Shown here: piece after piece, positions 25,541 through 36,212 of the stretch | How the letters are laid out: the number at the start of each line of letters is the position of its first letter | Numbering within the stretch: position 1 is the first letter of the stretch | Assembly (NCBI GenBank): GCA_028023455.1 | Contig: JAQFVV010000017.1 | Coordinates: forward strand, 310,001-374,000 | DNA: 64,000 bases | DNA from: Epiperipatus broadwayi | Lineage: Eukaryota > Onychophora > Udeonychophora > Euonychophora > Peripatidae | Direction: 5' to 3' | Made by a program: the position numbers and the translations under genes | The notes under the pieces: generated by a model | What the model was told of the DNA's origin: nothing | Database searches by the model: none | What the model saw: only the letters and a program-made list of their open reading frames with translations

Positions 25541-25968
25541 TAGGGGATTTGAACTCAGACATTCAAGCACTCTTCAACTATCCATATTATCTCATACCAC
25601 TGATACACATGATCACATACATGTAGAAAAAATAAATAATCACCAATATACATATTTCATGCTAAACCAGCACTCGTCAATTGGTCCAGATTATCATCTC
25701 CAAAACACATATTACCATCTCCCACACATATATATAATCAGTGCTCAGTACATGCATGGCAGATGATAATCTGGACCAACTGATGAGTGCTGATTTAGCA
25801 TGAAATACATATATTGATGATTATTTATCTTTTCTAGATATGTGGTCATGTGTATCAGTTGTATGAGATAGTATAGATTGTTGAAGGGTGTTTGAAAGTC
25901 TAGCTCAAATACCCCATATTTACAATTAGGATCCAGGCATCTGAAAAGTGTCTGTATTTCAAATATTT
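25541..25968 (+). mobile_element. Family B foldback element with inverted hammerheads
   Basis: The left arm starts GGGGATTTGAACTCAGAC and the right arm ends GTCTAGCTCAAATACCCC, followed by the family tail to about 25968 (TACAATTAGGATCC ... TTTCAAATATT). Each arm contains a hammerhead motif: antisense in the left arm (core TTGACGA, C3 mutated) and sense in the right arm (25766-25824). Confidence 0.8.
25766..25824 (+). ncRNA. Type I hammerhead ribozyme motif (family B)
   Basis: The core CTGATGA is at 25780-25786. Stem II is GTGCT/AGCAT around a 5-base loop, GAAA is at 25802-25805, stem III is minimal, and the cleavage triplet is ATA before TTGA. Helix Ib pairs ATAATC (25766-25771) with GATTAT (25819-25824). 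Helix Ia CCAA/TTGA has one mismatch. Activity plausible but untested. Confidence 0.75.
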
Positions 25969-26057
25969 ATACTCTGTTAGTTTAATTCTAGAAATTGATT
26001 AGTCTTCTCCTTTTATTAAGTGCACAAAATAGACTTGAAGTGGATATTTTCATTTCA

Positions 26058-27150
26058 ATATATATAAAAGACATTTTGCAGGTTCATCCATGTAACATTT
26101 TAATTAGATATTTAAACGTTTCATTTGATCACACAAGCCCTCAACTGGGAAATGAGTAGTATGTACTTATAGAGGCATTGTATAAAGATAGTTGTAGAAG
26201 TGCTGTAAATAGTGTTCACATTAATTATGAAAATACCACAACTAGAAAAAACAGTTATATAAAATTGAACAAATTGAAAAATAAATAAACAAACAACAAA
26301 TAAGAAATTCAGAATCTTCAATGTAATTTATTTTTCAAAAAAAACGTTTCCAAATATGAGCAACTTTACATATGTCATCATGTTTATTAATACAATTTGG
26401 TTGTTTTAGTATCTCAATAGCTTTTCTGATCTTACATTGGTGTAGGTTCCTACATTTTGATAAGATCCTAGACTTAAAAAAAATATTGTCACTTGAATCC
26501 ATAGTATGGAGTGAGAGTGATGATGAATGTTGCTTTATGCATTAGCATTTTCATCCCTTCTAGTTCTGATGCAATGATTGTTGATACCCACAAAGACATA
26601 CAAACACCACATGAAATCTCATAAACCCTTTGAGCCTCAAGAGGGATTGAATCTTACTAATTTTTTAATAAGGAGCATATGCTGTCTTTATGTTGTAGCA
26701 TTTTAGAATATATGGTATGAATTCTGGTCACAATATTGATTTTTCTAAAAGCAGGATCTTATCCAGATGTGAAAACCTACACCAATATAAGATCAGAGAG
26801 ACTAGTGAGATACTAAAAAGACCAAATTGTTATCAACAAATGTGATGACACATGTAAATTTCCAAATTAAAAAATAAATTACTCTGAAGATTCTGAATTT
26901 TTTATTTGTTGTTTATTTATTTATTTTTTAATTTGTTCAATTTTATACCATTTTTTTTTAGTTGTGGAACTTTAACAATTATTGAAAACACTGTTTACAA
27001 CACCTATTTCTAAAGATACTGTTTACAACACCTCTACAATTATGTAGTATTCATTTCCCAGTTGAGGGCTTGTGTGATCAAATCAAAATGTTGAAATATC
27101 TAATTAAAATCTAACATGGATGAACCCACAAAATATATCTTTTATATCTG
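26058..27150. mobile_element. Large foldback element with ~400-bp arms
   Basis: The left arm (about 26058-26475) and right arm (about 26755-27150) are inverted copies: GGTTCATCCATGTAACATTTT pairs with the reverse complement near 27110, CACACAAGCCCTCAACTGGG with 27060-27080, and CTTACATTGGTGTAGG with 26780-26795. The 280-bp centre is unrelated and non-coding. Arms have diverged by indels, so the insertion is old. Probably a non-autonomous DNA transposon or an inverted dimer of a retroelement. Confidence 0.75.
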
Positions 27151-27359
27151 TAACCCATGAAAACATTCATATAAATATATTTTGAGACAAGACACTTTTC
27201 TATGTCTCAAATATATATGTAGACAAATAGGTGGGTTCAGCCAAAATTCTACTTGTAAATTAATTTGGAAAATTGTGGTAATTTAATTTTATATTAAAGA
27301 GGTGATATAAAAGTGTGATCTGTACACATACAAAGTTGAAAAATATTTTTGTTACATTT

Positions 27360-27529
27360 TATATATCCTCTTTTTTTGCAATGGTCCATTTTAGACCATT
27401 CAAATTATTTAAATCGTCTATAAAAAAATTTACAGTATTAGTATTAAGTATTTGATTGATTTATTACAAGCGATATTAGTATGTTAAGTTATAAATTAAT
27501 AACCAAACCATTGCAAAAAGGGGATATAT
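27360..27529. mobile_element. MITE with ~24-bp inverted ends
   Basis: TATATCCTCTTTTTTTGCAA at the left end returns as TTGCAAAAAGGGGATATATA at the right. An inner GGTCCATTTTAGACC palindrome is present. Possible TA target site. Confidence 0.65.
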
Positions 27530-27559
27530 AAATTGCGAATCAAAAGTACCAATTATGCA

Positions 27560-28265
27560 TAAGATGTTCAAGTTTTAAATCTTTTTTGTTTCATAATGAA
27601 AAATTATGCCATTACCAAAGTAATAAATTAAAAAATATTGAGACATTTGTTAAGAAATTACTTGAAGTTTGTTAAAAGATTGAACAAATTAATAATACTT
27701 TATGTCAATTTTAATGGTTTAAAAAGGTTAAAAATTGATAATAAAAAATGGATATCTATTCCATATATTTCAAATGCTCAAATAAATTTTTTTAAGATAC
27801 ATATAAGGATGTGTTTAATGTTAAGGATGTGTTTAATGTTTTATTTTGTGTTTCAAATAATGTTAATAAGTTAGTAACTAAATCTAAAAGTATCTTATCT
27901 ATCAAGCAAAGAATTAATATTGTATGTCAAATTTTTTGTGGATGTATGTTATCATATGTAGATGAATCGAGGTGCAATATAAAGAAATGATTAAAGGAGC
28001 ATAAATTGTTATATAAGTGTGTGAAAAGTAAAAAATAATAATGATTTAATGATTGCTTCAATTTTCTTGGATCATTAAAAAATATACAAATTTAAACTTA
28101 AGTTAATCTTGAAAGTGTTAAGATTCTTCATGAAGAGAGAAACCATAATGAAAGAAAAATTAAGAAGGCAGTTTTAATAAATAAAAATAAAATGAGTATA
28201 ATTAATACAGAAGCTGCTAATGTTAAAATTTGGGATTTATGGAATTTGAGTTGTTGATATTTGCT
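27560..28265 (+). pseudogene. Penelope-like element, GIY-YIG end, decayed (lineage 2)
   Basis: Broken frames on the plus strand give the post-RT and GIY-YIG region: SKSILSIKQRINIVCQIFCG, then GCMLSYVDESRCNIKK-LKEH (the Y-V-G/R...H part, G replaced by D), and near the end KILHEERNHNERKIKKAVLI with NTEAANVKIWDLW. This order matches Penelope-like endonuclease domains. Stops are frequent, so it is a fossil. Its sequence differs clearly from the element at 58.6 kb, so two lineages exist. Related ends lie at 38963-39538. Confidence 0.7.
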
Positions 28266-28434
28266 TCCACTGTGTTTTCAATTTAACAACACTTGAGGAG
28301 ATTTAATAAATTAACTGAAATTACTTTCGCAGATTGAAAGACTATATATTATATTTAATTACTGTTATGTTTATTATTTATATTGTTATTACAATATTTT
28401 TAATTATTGAACATTTTATTTGTATTATATATAT

Positions 28435-28832
28435 CCGTTAGAAACCAGTTAACATCTAAACATGCCAACATAGATAGTAATCAATATTTCTCACTGTTTT
28501 CAAGGCAACCTCTCTCCTTTTAATAGCAAGAGTGGAAATCCACTCTTACTAATGGTCCAATGAATATATATGGAACTTAAAGATTGCAACTTGACCACAG
28601 AGAATGAAATATTAACACAATAAAGCCCAAACAAACCTCTTTAAACATGAAATAAACATGTCCATGTAATGAAGACTAATAAATAGTCAATTATAACATT
28701 ACAAACTGCAATACTTTTAAATTGCTCAAGTATTATTTAAATAATAAGTGAAATAATGTAACCAATAGATACCAGTCAACACCTAAACATGCCAACATAG
28801 ATAGTAATCAATATTTCTCACTGTTGTCACAT
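28435..28832. repeat. Dispersed repeat, two direct partial copies
   Basis: AACATGCCAACATAGATAGT and its flanks occur at 28438-28505 and again at 28762-28828. A longer related copy lies at 53425-53610, which also shares ATTGCAACTTGACCACAGA. Family unknown. Confidence 0.7.
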
Positions 28833-28854
28833 ATAAATATATACATGTAATGTA

Positions 28855-28857
<3 letters not shown>

Positions 28858-28914
<57 letters not shown>

Positions 28915-28915
28915 C

Positions 28916-28953
<38 letters not shown>
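28858..28953. repeat. Compound (CT)n(AT)n(GT)n microsatellite
   Basis: Three adjacent dinucleotide blocks. Confidence 0.95.
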
Positions 28954-28955
28954 GT

Positions 28956-29480
28956 ATTAGATATTTTCATGGGGTTTTAATTTTATAAAGAGCAATTAAA
29001 GTGAATATATTCATGTAAATAGAAATAACTTCTACTCTTTGATGTTGCTAGGAAACCAATTATTAAGTGATAATCTGGAGGCTAAACAACTTTTCTCTAT
29101 TACTTTTTACAATACTTTTTTGGTTTTGAATTATATTAAAGTAAAAGAGGTCATCTTTTACTTCAAACCCAAGTTGTTACATGGATTTAAACCCAGACAA
29201 TTACTTTTATAGATGTAAAAATTCTGAAGAGTAACATTTTTCATGACATCTTGCAATTAATAATTATTCTTTTCCTGAGAGTTGTATTTGTTGAATTAGA
29301 TATTTTCATGGATTTTTAATTGGATAAAGAATAGAATAATGGGATTAAATTCATGTGAATAGAGATGTTTTTTTCACTTTTTGTTGTTGCCAGGAAACTG
29401 ATTACTAATTGATAAACATAAAGCTAAAACAATTTTTCTCTATTGGTCTATACAATAACTCTTCTGTTTTGGGTTTAGTA
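28956..29480. repeat. Diverged direct repeat pair
   Basis: Units at about 28956-29130 and 29294-29470 share ATTAGATATTTTCATGG, AATTCATGTGAATAGA-like and TTGCTAGGAAACCAATTA-like blocks in the same order, offset about 338 bp. Could be a degraded tandem repeat or LTR pair. No coding region between. Confidence 0.55.
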
Positions 29481-29940
29481 ATTTCATTAAAAACATCTAG
29501 TAGAACTTTTTTAAAAAAAATTGTAATAAAACTTTTTCCCAACATAAAAAATATATGATTTAATCATATATTAATATGAAATGTTTTTTTATATATTTTA
29601 GAGACTTTTTTTAAGTTACTGCCCTGATTGTTTATTAGTTTGTTGGTTTGTTTGTTAGTTTGTAAACCCTTTTATTGAAGTTAGAATAAAATTTTAAAAT
29701 CAAGTTTTAATCGAGATATAGTTAATATAATTTTTTGAAATTTAGTATATTTTTTATAAATCACTAGCAATGCAATATTACTTTAAAATATTTTAGATCG
29801 ATTACTTAGTTTGTTAAATCCAGAAGACTCTGTGGATAAAATCTCAAATATTTCAATATCAAATTTAAAATACCCTCATTTTATTTCAATAAGCTTTCAG
29901 TAATGGTATAAGAGGGTGATATATATTTATATTTATATCT

Positions 29941-30077
29941 CACATGTGAGATGGATGGATGAAATAAGAAAGTGTGCAGAGGTAATATGGGGAAAAAAAG
30001 CTAAAGATTGGAGAAGATGGATTGAACTTGGAGAGACCTTCATCCTGCAGTGGATAAAGGTTGATGATGATGATTAA
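29941..30077 (+). pseudogene. RTE 3' end fragment
   Basis: Encodes the end of the RTE ORF (TCEMDG-like RWMDEIRKCAE, then RRWIELGETFILQW) followed by TTGATGATGATGAT. 5'-truncated to about 137 bp. Confidence 0.75.
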
Positions 30078-30089
30078 AAAATTTATTTT

Positions 30090-30830
30090 AAAAGGTATCT
30101 TAATGCTTCAAAATTAAAAGAAAAACAAATCTTCATCATAAAAGTTTTTTTTTAAATTATATGACATTTTTTATTTTGATAGCTGATTTTTTTTAATATT
30201 TTTCAAATAAACAAATTATATTACAAATGATTTTTAATTAATATGATTTTACTTTATAAAATGGCATGCCCCCAAAGAGATTGTAATGCACATATTATGG
30301 TGAGGCTCATGTTAACATCAACACAAGAGTTTACCAGCATAAATACACATACAACAGAGCAAAAAATGAAAGTGAAGGAACATCCATATTCTGGGAGCAT
30401 CAAACAACCACAGGTCATTCATTTAAACAAACTACTGCCCAAATCATTTGCATAGAAAATAATGATGCCAAAAGAAAGATTAAAGAGGCATATTGTATTG
30501 TAAATGACCTCAGCACCATTAACAGAAAAGAAGCTTGTTTTGCTCTCTCCAAATAGTGGATTATTTAAATATTCAAATGCATTTGCATAAATGAATAACA
30601 ACTTACAACAGAGTTATCATTTTTAAAGCTATGAGTATGGGGTCAAAAGTTACATCCCAGAAGTGCTAAGCTTATAAAATATTAAATAACTACAGCTTCA
30701 CTAACATATGCAAAATAATGCATAATTATAATTTCAAATATTAAGCAGATTGCTACATTTTCAGTAATGCATGGAAAGAGCAATATATGTATATATAATA
30801 TTTAAATACAAGCATATTACAAATACTTTT
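30090..30830. other. AT-rich DNA without recognisable genes
   Basis: Short ORFs of 60-70 codons on both strands show no domain. One (30243-30455, plus) lies in a slightly less AT-rich patch but I cannot support it as a gene. Confidence 0.45.
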
Positions 30831-31188
30831 TTAAGCTAGATGTAATTAAAGGGGATTTAAATCCAGAGTTTCAAGCTTCTTTTTAGTCATCCACTCCATC
30901 TTATACAACAGATACACACAACAACATACATGCAAAAAAAAAAAAAATGATTTCCAATATACATATTTCATGTTGAACTAGCACTTATCAGCAGGTCTTG
31001 ATCATCATCACACACACACACACATATATATATAATCAGTGTTCAGTTTAGATTAAGGTAGCAAATCTTCAAACTTTCATAGTCAGACTTCAGTCTTCTC
31101 TATTTCAACACTTCAACTATCCATGAAAATTTGAAAATTTGCTATCTTAATATAAACTGAGGACTGATTATATATATATGGGAGATGA

Positions 31189-31247
31189 TGGTCTGGACCA
31201 ACTGATGAGTGCTGCTTCAGTATGAAATATATATATATTGAAGATCA
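31189..31247 (+). ncRNA. Type I hammerhead motif, upstream of tandem pair (family B)
   Basis: CTGATGA at 31202-31208, stem II GTGCT/AGTAT, GAAA at 31223-31226, cleavage triplet ATA before TTGA at 31238. Helix Ib pairs TGGTCT with AGATCA (one G-U). All invariant core positions are present. Confidence 0.75.
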
Positions 31248-31343
31248 CATATCTTTTTCACGTGTGGTCATGTCATCCATGAAAGTTTGAAGATTTGCTA
31301 TCTTAATATAAACCGAGCACTGATTATATTTGTGTGGGAGATG

Positions 31344-31402
31344 ATGATCTGGACCAACTGATGAGTGCTGGTTTAGCATGAAATACATGTATTGGAGATC
31401 AT
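31344..31402 (+). ncRNA. Type I hammerhead motif, best-preserved copy (family B)
   Basis: Helix Ib ATGATCT (31344-31350) pairs perfectly with AGATCAT (31396-31402), with a GGA bulge. Helix Ia CCAA (31354-31357) pairs with TTGG (31392-31395). Core CTGATGA 31358-31364, stem II GTGCT/AGCAT, GAAA 31380-31383, stem III minimal, cleavage triplet GTA ending 31391. Compared with other copies, helix Ib changes G to A on one strand together with C to T on the other, which keeps pairing. Confidence 0.85.
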
Positions 31403-31837
31403 TTATCTTTTTCACATGTATGTGCTCGTGTATATTAGTTGTATAAGATGAAGTGGTTGACTAAAGGTAACTTAAAAATCTAGATTCACAGCTCCTCTAA
31501 TTACATATGTATGTATCAAAAAGTTTATATTAAAAAGTATTTTAGTGCTTATTTAAAATTCAACATAAACAAATCTTTGATTGTAAAAGTTAAAAAGTGA
31601 CATTATTTTTCTGAAATATATAGATGTATATAATAAACGATCTTTATTTAATATACACGATTTTGCTTTCAAACAATAGGCTGCCATTTGGAATAATTGA
31701 ATAGCAGATCCAAATGGCAAATATATAAAAACAATGAATATATAAAAAAACATTTACAAATGAATGCTTTCTATTAATGTTATAATAGTCTAAAAGGCCA
31801 GAAAATAATTGTTTCTTCACTTGCAATTGGGTTTTTT

Positions 31838-31985
31838 ATATTTAACTTAAAATAAGAGTATGGGGGGGGGGGATCCAGAAATTAATTAAGTCATTTTTTA
31901 CTTTTTATATTAAGGGATTGACAATTAATTTCTGGATATCCACCCCCTTCCTTGTGCTTTTATTTCAAGTTAAATATAAAAACTT
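31838..31985. mobile_element. Foldback MITE, second copy of 19411 family
   Basis: ATTTAACTTAAAATA and ATCCAGAAATTAATTAA at left return as TTAATTTCTGGATATCC and TTCAAGTTAAATAT at right. A G run of ten replaces the AAAGCATGAG segment of the other copy. Confidence 0.65.
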
Positions 31986-31999
31986 CAATTGTGGTTGAA

Positions 32000-32600
32000 T
32001 AAACAATCATTTTTTTGTTTTTCATCCCACAGTAAATAAACGCATTTATTATAGTTTTATATGTATTATTTAATGTATTAAAATCTGAAAACAGAAGAAC
32101 AAATAATTACTGGAAATTCCTATTAATTTTCATTTATTTTTATTTTTTAAAGAAAATAAAATAGATTGGCAATTAAAGTTATTGTTTTTGTTCAATTTCT
32201 TGTACTCCTAAATAACTTCCTCTCCAGGCTGCAGAAAGTTCAATTAAATTATTGCAAAAATATTTTAAGATTGAATGAAAAATTTGATTAGAGATTTGAA
32301 CAATTTTTGATGAAATAGAAGGGTGGGATGTTTTTTTTTTTTTTTAATTAAAAACATTCCCGAAACATTTTTATTTTATTTCAGGGTTTTTTTCTTTTTT
32401 GCTAATTTAATAAAAATTGTTTTACAAAACATTATCTCATTTTTCTGCAGTTAAAGCAGGTGCATATATGTCTCTCCTATTAGATTGGATGTGGATCTAA
32501 TTTTTAAATATTGTTCTCTTACCATTATTTTTTTTTACATATTTATTCAAAAATTAGTCCAGCTTGCATTCACACAATTAATTTATTATTTCATTGAATA
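32000..32600. other. AT-rich DNA without recognisable genes
   Basis: Nothing assigned except poly-T/A runs near 32330-32345. Confidence 0.5.
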
Positions 32601-32613
32601 TTTTTGACTGTCT

Positions 32614-32721
32614 AATAGAAATGAAATACAAAGAAGAATTAAAGAATCTTTATTATTAAACATTTATGATTCTGAATCAATTAACTTACTTAAAAGTTTT
32701 TTTAATATTAAGAGTGTATAA
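32614..32721 (+). pseudogene. Penelope-like GIY-YIG C-terminal fragment
   Basis: One frame reads RNEIQRRIKESLLLNIYDSE then SINLLKSFFNIK, closely matching the C terminus of the GIY-YIG ORF at 58816-59517 (KNELKRRIKETLMIKLLDSE, then AINLMKTSFDIK), including the conserved Glu after RRIK. Only about 36 codons remain before a stop. Confidence 0.75.
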
Positions 32722-32976
32722 GAAGTAGAATTGTGGGTAATGTTTAGTTTAAATATGTTGGTATTTTGTAGTTCTTTAATACATGAGAAGTCTACTTGTA
32801 GCAATGAAATAATTGGTAGTGTTTTAGAGTTTATTTTGTTGACTAGTCCACTGAGTTGTGAATTTGGGGTAATTTTGATTATTATTAAATATTGTATGTG
32901 TATTTATATATAAAGTTTTATCCATGCATCACTTTTCCAAAATAGGTAAATGTGCTATTTTATAGTATAGCATAAG

Positions 32977-33214
32977 TAAGTATATATATATGTGTGTGTG
33001 GGAGATGATAATCTGGACAAACTGATGAGTGCTGGTTTAGCATGAAATACATATATTGGTGATTATTTATCTTTTCTACATGTGTGTGGTCATGTGTATC
33101 AGTTGTATGAGCTAGTGTGGATAGTTGAAGGGTGCTTGAAAATCTGAGTTCAAATCCTCTATACTTACAATTAAAGCTCCCAGTTTTGTGAAGAGTATCT
33201 GGTTTTCAAATATT
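32977..33214 (+). mobile_element. Family B single-unit retroposon with 11-bp TSD
   Basis: A 238-bp unit flanked by identical TATAGCATAAG at 32966-32976 and 33215-33225. It contains one sense hammerhead, then a tRNA-like segment with GAGTTCAAATCC, and the family tail ending TTTTCAAATATT. This copy defines the 3' end of family B and shows that a single ribozyme unit can be inserted alone. Confidence 0.8.
33008..33066 (+). ncRNA. Type I hammerhead motif (family B)
   Basis: CTGATGA 33022-33028, stem II GTGCT/AGCAT, GAAA 33044-33047, cleavage triplet ATA, helix Ib ATAATC/GATTAT. Helix Ia is CAAA/TTGG with one mismatch. Confidence 0.75.
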
Positions 33215-33229
33215 TATAGCATAAGGTGA

Positions 33230-33750
33230 GAGGCTGGAATTGCTAATATTAGAAAAAGAAAAGCAATTAGTGCAAATTAAAGTACAAACTATGTCAAATG
33301 AAATATTTTTCAAAAGTTATTTCTACTATTGTAGAAAATGCTTTTATCTTCTTATTAGTATCTCATGAACAAGTATTTGTGAATTAAACTTAGCCAATTT
33401 CATTATAATCTTGTGAATATATTTTTTAAATTTGAGGTAATATTTATAAAATCAATTATTGTGTTTATTTAGTGTTAGTATCCAACTTAAACAAGAAATA
33501 AGAGGGGTTTAAAGGATGTTTAATCGATTTAGTATTACATTTAAAGAAATAGTATTTGGTTATAAGTCTTAAAAACTACACAAAACACACAAAGATAAAA
33601 CTGAAACAAATCTAAGATAAACAGGCAGAGAATATAGTAAGAATTAATAATAGTACTGCAAAAATGTGTTAAAAATGAATAAAGATTGATAGAGTGCTTA
33701 GCAAGAAACATGGTACATCAGTTAATCTCTTGACTAAAATCATACTAAAA
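33230..33750. other. AT-rich DNA without recognisable genes
   Basis: No ORF or repeat family assigned. Confidence 0.5.
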
Positions 33751-33756
33751 ACAGTA

Positions 33757-34140
33757 AGTATAGGGGATTTGAACTCAGACTTTCAAGCCACTTCAACCAT
33801 TTACCCTATCTCATACTACTGATACACATGACCACACAAATGCAAAAAAGATAAATAATCACCAATATCCATATTTGGTGCTGAACCAGCACTCATCAGT
33901 TGGTCCATATTATCATCTCCCATACAAATATACAATCAGTGCTCAGTTTATATTAAGATAGAAAATCCTTATGCTTCAATGGACAGGCTTCAATCTACTC
34001 CAACCTCCAACTTTTCAGACATCCACATCATTAAAAATCTGATGATAGAAATCCCAAATTCCATGCTGATGCCAATATTGTTATCATGCCCATGTTGACC
34101 TCAAGTCACTCTGACCCCTCACGCATAGGACAGTATAGAT
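33757..34140 (-). mobile_element. Family B antisense arm
   Basis: Starts TAGGGGATTTGAACTCAGAC and carries the reverse complement of the ribozyme (core CTGATGA on the minus strand at 33893-33899), but the GAAA box is mutated to CAAA, so the motif is probably dead. The distal part (CTGATGATAGAAATC ... GTTGACCTCAAGTCACTCTG) is shared with copies at 35.3, 37.3 and 46.1 kb. Confidence 0.75.
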
Positions 34141-34689
34141 TAAAAGAGTTGTGATAATCACAATAAGTCTTGTGATGATGTACATGAAGATCATGTGATG
34201 TTAGATGGAGAATCAATGAAAATATTTTGTTTTCCAATGGATTTTTAAATTGTAGAATAGATATAATTATTTCAATGTTTATTTGAATACTGAAATTTTT
34301 TTAAGCTTTATATTCGTGCTTGAATAAACTTTTAATTCAAGTTTAAATTAAAACTTAAATTGTTTTTACTAATTATATTATTGATTTTTATTTTTTTTAA
34401 TTTTTACTGCTATAATTTTAATAAAGAAATATTTGTAAAAATGTTTTTTTTAAAAAAAGAATTATAACTAAATTCAGTAGTATACCTAATTAATAAAAGT
34501 TTAGATTATGTTACGTAATAATGGAATTTTCTAAAATAAAAAAAATGTCAGATATATGTCTTTAATTAATTATTTCACATGTTGAAAACCTTTTAAATTC
34601 ATCTTAAAATAACAGTTGGAAAAATCTTCGAACTTACTACAATTTAAAATGAATATATTAATGCTACGTTTGTTATATACATATCGTCA

Positions 34690-34887
34690 CAAATTTAAAC
34701 TGGATTCCAAGAGATTGTAAAAGACCCAGAAAGAGACCACATGTGAGATGGATGGATGAAATAAGAAAATGTGCAGGGGTGTTGTGGAAAAGAGAAGCTA
34801 AAGATCGGAGAAGATGGATTAAACTTGGAGAGACCTTCATCCTGCAGTGGATTGATAATGGTTGATGATGATGATGATGATGATTAT
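34690..34887 (+). pseudogene. RTE 3' end fragment
   Basis: Encodes DCKRPRKRPHVRWMDEIRKC and RRWIKLGETFILQWIDNG, then stop and (GAT)n tail at 34866-34884. Best-preserved RTE terminus in the window. Confidence 0.8.
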
Positions 34888-35039
34888 CTTAATTATGTGG
34901 GCTGTGATAATATATAACCCCAGTCATTCTACTAATGAAATAAACCAATTAAAGCAATGTACATTATTTAGATGTAGTTAGCTACAAATACCAATAGTTA
35001 CATACCTATGATGATAACTGAAACACACAGGCTTATTAT

Positions 35040-35480
35040 ATACCTGTGTCTATATATGTAATGTATAGGGTATATGAGCACAGACTTTCACACGACCCAC
35101 GACTCTCCACACTATCTCATAACACTGATACCCTTGAACACATATATGTTGAAAAGATAAATAATCACCAATATATGTATTTCATGCTAAACCAGCAATC
35201 ATCAGTTGGTCCAGATTACCATCTCTACACATATGCGCTATAAGTGCTCAGATATATATTAAGATAGCCAAACCTCATACTTTAATGGCACAGGATTCAA
35301 TATACTCCACACTCCAACTCTTCAACCGTCCATCCAGTTGAAAATATGATGATGGAATGCTCAAAGGCCACCCTGAGGTCGAGATTCTTGTCACACTCAT
35401 GTTGACCTAAGGTCAATCTGATCTTTCATGTACATGACATAATCCATTTAATACACATACAAGGGATGGGAAGACATCTC
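35040..35480 (-). mobile_element. Family B antisense arm with near-intact ribozyme
   Basis: Begins after GTATAGGGTATATGAGCACAG and holds the minus-strand hammerhead at 35162-35218, then the family's TCAGTGCT-like and TTGACCTAAGGTCAATCTGA segments. The first part is duplicated directly at 35488-35625. Confidence 0.75.
35162..35218 (-). ncRNA. Type I hammerhead motif (family B, minus strand)
   Basis: On the minus strand, CTGATGA (35199-35205), stem II with a U-U mismatch at its base, GAAA (35180-35183), cleavage triplet ATA, helix Ia CCAA/TTGG perfect and helix Ib TAATCT pairing with GATTA. Confidence 0.7.
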
Positions 35481-35487
35481 TACTATG

Positions 35488-35625
35488 TAATAACTGAAAC
35501 ACACAGGCTTATTATATATCTGTGACTATATATGTAATATATAGAGCATATGCGCACAGACTTTCACACGACCCACCACTCTCCACACTATCTCATAACA
35601 CTGATACACCCGAACACATGACTAT
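35488..35625. repeat. Direct duplication of 35010-35135
   Basis: ATAACTGAAACACACAGGCTT and the following CACAGACTTTCACACGACCC segment repeat those at about 35017-35100 with few changes. Confidence 0.8.
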
Positions 35626-35639
35626 GATGCTGTAATATA

Positions 35640-36205
35640 CACACCAAAGTCGGTCTTCATTTTGATTGCTTTATGTAAAATTTGTTTGTTTTATCTTTAT
35701 AAATTTATAAATATGGTATGATTTTATATTAATCTGATTGCATTATTTATTAAAACTTAATTATAACATCTTTATATGTTGTCATATTTTAAATTCCAGC
35801 ACTCACAAACAACCCAATTTTTATCGTAGAAAAAAAAAAAACAACAACATTAGAACACGTTTCACTTTTTCATTCAAATTGTTAAGAAATGAGACTAATT
35901 AAATAATTTATAACAAATTCAAAATTTAATAAATTAATTAAGAAAATGTGACAACTTATCAAATACTACTATGATTTAAAATCTTGATTATAAGTAACTT
36001 TAATTAATTTACCTTCTTATTTTCAAGATTTTTTGTATTAAGTAGAAAAATTAAGAATAAGGTTTTCATAATTAATATTACAATATATTATTTTATATTA
36101 AATTTTTATATTAATATATGAAGTGAAAATGTTTTAATCATGTAGACCAGAGTTAATTTACAATTACATGTAGATAAGCATTTATTTTTATATAGCGCTG
36201 TGTTT
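35640..36205. other. AT-rich DNA without recognisable genes
   Basis: No ORF or repeat family assigned. Confidence 0.5.
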
Positions 36206-36212
36206 ACAATTG

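Larger units (their letters stand above)
30836..31505 (+). mobile_element. Family B composite with tandem sense hammerheads
   Basis: An antisense arm (30836-31080, core decayed to CTGATAA) is followed by two sense units. The two sense ribozyme cores are at 31202 and 31358, 156 bp apart, so the sequence between predicted cleavage points (31238-31391) is a 154-nt unit. Units share ATTTGCTATCTTAATATAAAC and GGGAGATGATG. A dimeric template like this is what rolling-circle or retrozyme models need. Confidence 0.8.

Noticed and set aside
34036-34055. CTGATGATAGAAAT as a further hammerhead
   Set aside because: The spacing between CTGATGA and GAAA is too short to form stem II.
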